Below are positions 8,067-9,457 of a stretch of 9,457 nt of DNA, piece by piece. A program made the position numbers and the translations under genes. This DNA comes from Phycisphaerae bacterium (GTDB lineage: Bacteria; Planctomycetota; Phycisphaerae; SM23-33), in assembly GCA_030610965.1 (NCBI GenBank), contig JAUWQU010000079.1, positions 1 through 9,457 on the forward strand. The letters are read 5' to 3'. The number at the start of each line of letters is the position of its first letter. Positions within the stretch are counted from its first letter, which is position 1. The notes beneath the pieces are model-generated. The model was not told the DNA's origin, ran no database searches, and saw only the letters and a list, made by a program, of their open reading frames with translations.

Positions 8067-8095
8067 ATAATAGCCCCCAGCCGGTGGCGGGGCAA
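8067..8095 (-). promoter_or_regulatory. Putative sigma70-like promoter with embedded dyad, before the GH31 gene
   Basis: Read on the minus strand, -35 TTGCCC (8095-8090) and -10 TATTAT (8072-8067, 5/6 to consensus) are spaced by 17 nt. The leader to the GH31 ATG is 79 nt. The spacer is bracketed by GCCC and GGGC with 13 nt between, and contains a GC-rich potential stem (CCCCGCC with GGCTGGGG, one bulge). It shares the complete -35, the central CCACCGG and the GGGCTAT junction with the element before the binding-protein gene. The GC stem followed by a TATTATT stretch could also be read as a weak terminator for the HNH gene upstream. Confidence 0.48.
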
Positions 8096-8156
8096 GTGGC
8101 GCATTGGCAGGATTCAAGGACAAAGGCGTGGAATACCGCCGTAGGAATGGCTCGGA

Positions 8157-8181
8157 CATGCTTCCCGGGACGGCAAGCATG
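8157..8181. repeat. 25-bp imperfect palindrome in the HNH-GH31 intergenic region
   Basis: CATGCTT (8157-8163) and AAGCATG (8175-8181) are exact inverted repeats. Inside them CCG and CGG pair after a C/C mismatch, leaving a GGA loop. The whole is a compact stem-loop or a two-fold symmetric protein site. No T-run follows on either strand. It lies 62 bp upstream of the -35 of the proposed GH31 promoter, a place where a regulator could bind, and also 63 bp downstream of the HNH stop, where it could stabilise that mRNA's 3' end. Confidence 0.4.
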
Positions 8182-8194
8182 GCATCGAGTGGGA

Positions 8195-8216
8195 GGTCTT
8201 TCAACCCGTGAAAACC
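8195..8216 (-). terminator. Possible 3' stem-loop of the HNH gene, lacking a T-tract
   Basis: GGTCTTTCA (8195-8203) can pair with TGAAAACC (8209-8216): 8 bp with a one-base bulge and a 5-nt loop. It begins 27 nt after the HNH stop on the minus strand. The bases that follow on that strand (TCCCACTCG) hold no T-run, so intrinsic termination would be poor; an mRNA-end stabiliser is equally possible. Confidence 0.25.
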
Positions 8217-8243
8217 GGCCTTGAGGATGCGCCCAATTGCCGC

Positions 8244-8906
8244 TCAGTCTTCCCGTGCGTCATCAACCCATACGGCCGGAAGGTAGAGCCACTCATCGGC
8301 GCTCTTGCCGGGCTCGAATGCCAGCTCGTCTTCACGCCCACGGCGCACCCTAATGCCCCAGTTGCCAACCCCTCGTGTGGTTTGCCGGTCGGGCAGGAGG
8401 TATTTCCTCAACTCGGGCGTGGGCACGATGCAACTCAGGCCCGTATCCTTGCACGAGAACGCGACGGCCTCGTATCGGTCCAGAATGTCGTAGAGTGCAG
8501 GGGTGATGTCCCACCAATAGATGAATGACGTGTCGTATCGTTTGCTGGCCTTGACCAGGATGGGGTCGCCGGTATCGCGCGGTGCAGACTCCCTCCTCGC
8601 ACCCTTCCGATGGCACTCCTCGTGGCAATCCTTGTGCATCAAAACGCAATTCCCGTCGCTGTAGGCCTTGGTCTCATCCAGGCGGTGCAGGTGGACGTCC
8701 TTCCTGCCTGCGAAAGGCTGTCCACAGCCGTGGCAGGGAGATGCGCTCTCGAAGAGTCGCGCCTTGACCCCTGTCTTGGTCTTCCTCTCGTCCAGGGCCA
8801 ACCGGGCAAACACGTAGCGATTGGCATACCACCACTTGTCCGGGTCGTCGCCGGCGTGCTCGTTGATAAGCTTCCGGACTTGCGCAAGGATCTGTTCAGG
8901 ATTCAT
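8244..8906 (-). CDS. HNH/zinc-ribbon protein of unknown role
   Basis: A 220-aa soluble protein. The start at 8906 is preferred over the longer frame to 9059 because GGAG (8916-8913) is six bases upstream and the extra residues look random. The N-terminal part (1-55) is helical and rich in aromatic and charged residues (DKWWYANRYVFARL). The core at about 58-99 has CxxC (Cys58, Cys61), then HLHRLD (His72, His74, Asp77), Asn86 in DGNCVLMH, and CHEECH (Cys94, His95, Cys98, His99). That order, CxxC then H, N, H, is what HNH nucleases and related zinc-binding folds show. The C-terminal half (about 115-220) is not recognised; it has YWWDITPALYDIL and ends with a tryptophan-rich, acidic segment. No methylase or restriction partner lies nearby, so nuclease activity is a family-based inference. 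It is not obviously linked to the sugar genes. Confidence 0.68.
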   Translation of the reverse strand: MNPEQILAQVRKLINEHAGDDPDKWWYANRYVFARLALDERKTKTGVKARLFESASPCHGCGQPFAGRKDVHLHRLDETKAYSDGNCVLMHKDCHEECHRKGARRESAPRDTGDPILVKASKRYDTSFIYWWDITPALYDILDRYEAVAFSCKDTGLSCIVPTPELRKYLLPDRQTTRGVGNWGIRVRRGREDELAFEPGKSADEWLYLPAVWVDDARED

Positions 8907-9085
8907 GAGACACTCCAAATGGGCCATTCTTGGCCGGGGGCATGTTTCCCGAAACCCATCTCTCGCGGTGCCATGCTGCCATCCCAGGAAGTATGTCGGG
9001 CTGTTTCTCTGCCGTGTGCCGCGGCCAGCGAGGCAATTATCCCCGTTCAGAACTCCCACGGTTTGGTCAACGCCAGCACTGGCAG

Positions 9086-9372
9086 CTAGTGTTCTTCGAC
9101 CTCATCAGGTGTAAGCGTCAAGATCATGCTGATGTGAAGCTGCTCGTCGGGCGACAAGGCGCTATCGGCAATACGCCAGACCAGGTTCTGCCGCTCCGAA
9201 TGCTTCAACGCTTTGAACTTCGGAGCCAGGATTGCCACGCGATAGAGCTTTGTCGTCGGAACTCGTTCAGTGTGTACCTTCGCGCTGATATCATTCGCGC
9301 CGAGCGATTTGATCAGAGCGGCCTTAAGACGATCCAGGGTAACTCTTCAGCCGTCTGCAACGGGAAGATCAT
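9086..9372 (-). pseudogene. BolA-like protein gene, apparently frameshifted near its 5' end (or with a non-standard start)
   Basis: An open frame of 86 codons on the minus strand (9346-9086) ends TLTPDEVEEH-stop and reads like real protein. A first helix (LDRLKAALIKSLG) is followed by a strand (LYRVAILAPKF), a helix with SERQNLVWRIAD, and a final LHISMILTLTP strand. This order, with the Rxx-helix and the His before the last strand, resembles BolA/IbaG proteins (small class-II-KH-like folds tied to iron-sulfur handling). The frame has no ATG or GTG; a TGA at 9349-9347 closes it upstream. An ATG at 9372 in another frame gives MIFPLQTAEEL and would join smoothly if one base were added near 9341-9345. 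Either a sequence error, a true lesion, or initiation at CTG (9337-9335, after GAAGAG) explains this. Family assignment is by pattern only. It lies 179 nt upstream of the HNH gene on the same strand. Confidence 0.45.
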
Positions 9373-9457
9373 GATCGAGGCAGGCTCCGTTGTCAAACGG
9401 TAGTGGCGGACTGTTTTTTTGTGGCACGGGTCGGGTTGGGCTGTGTTTGGGTCCGCG

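Noticed and set aside
7988..8104. N-terminal extension of the GH31 frame
   Set aside because: It would run through the proposed promoter, lacks an SD and reads as random Arg/Pro/Gly; a strong SD marks 7987.
8930..9403. A 157-codon plus-strand frame near the right edge
   Set aside because: It is antisense to the BolA-like frame and the upstream region of the HNH gene; it has no SD or domain.
9384..9420. Plus-strand hairpin (CCGTT/AACGG) followed by seven T residues, as an intrinsic terminator
   Set aside because: The stem is only 5 bp, lies well over 10 nt before the T-run, and no plus-strand gene ends here.

Overview
The window is GC-rich bacterial DNA with long carbohydrate-uptake and glycoside-hydrolase genes, clear Shine-Dalgarno (SD) sites and a Gram-negative style exported lipoprotein. 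The gene content and style fit a Planctomycetota (Phycisphaerae-like) or related polysaccharide-degrading bacterium. That placement is inference; no ribosomal or other marker gene is present.

Left block (1-6038, plus strand): the 3' end of one ABC-transporter permease overlaps, by ATGA, a complete second permease of the RbsC/LsrD/RhaQ type. After a 92-nt gap holding a good sigma70-like promoter comes a lipoprotein sugar-binding protein of the LsrB/RhaS family. A 1264-aa exported GH106-type alpha-L-rhamnosidase follows 47 nt later. Together they look like a rhamnose-type (or related deoxysugar) scavenging operon: the exported enzyme releases the sugar, the lipoprotein binds it and the two permeases import it. 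The ATPase and any kinase, isomerase or aldolase would lie upstream, outside the window.

Middle block (6005-7987, minus strand): a cytoplasmic GH31 alpha-glycosidase (alpha-xylosidase/alpha-glucosidase type) converges on the GH106 gene. The two reading frames overlap by 34 bp and no convincing terminator separates them. Its presumed promoter (8067-8095) closely resembles the one in front of the binding-protein gene: same -35, same 17-nt spacer length, same GCCC-N13-GGGC dyad and shared spacer bases. This suggests that the two units are co-regulated.

Right block (7988-9457, minus strand): a 256-bp intergenic region holds two stem-loops and the GH31 promoter. Then come a 220-aa HNH/zinc-ribbon protein of unknown role and, near the right edge, a short BolA-like reading frame. 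The latter lacks a normal start in its own frame and appears to carry a one-base frame lesion. I see no supported feature in 8917-9085 or in the last 85 bases.

No CRISPR array, insertion sequence, tRNA, rRNA or defence cassette was seen. The best second-look items are the duplicated promoter/dyad element, the Asp-to-Asn change at a diagnostic ligand residue of the binding protein, the run-on tail of the GH106 protein, and the disrupted BolA-like gene.
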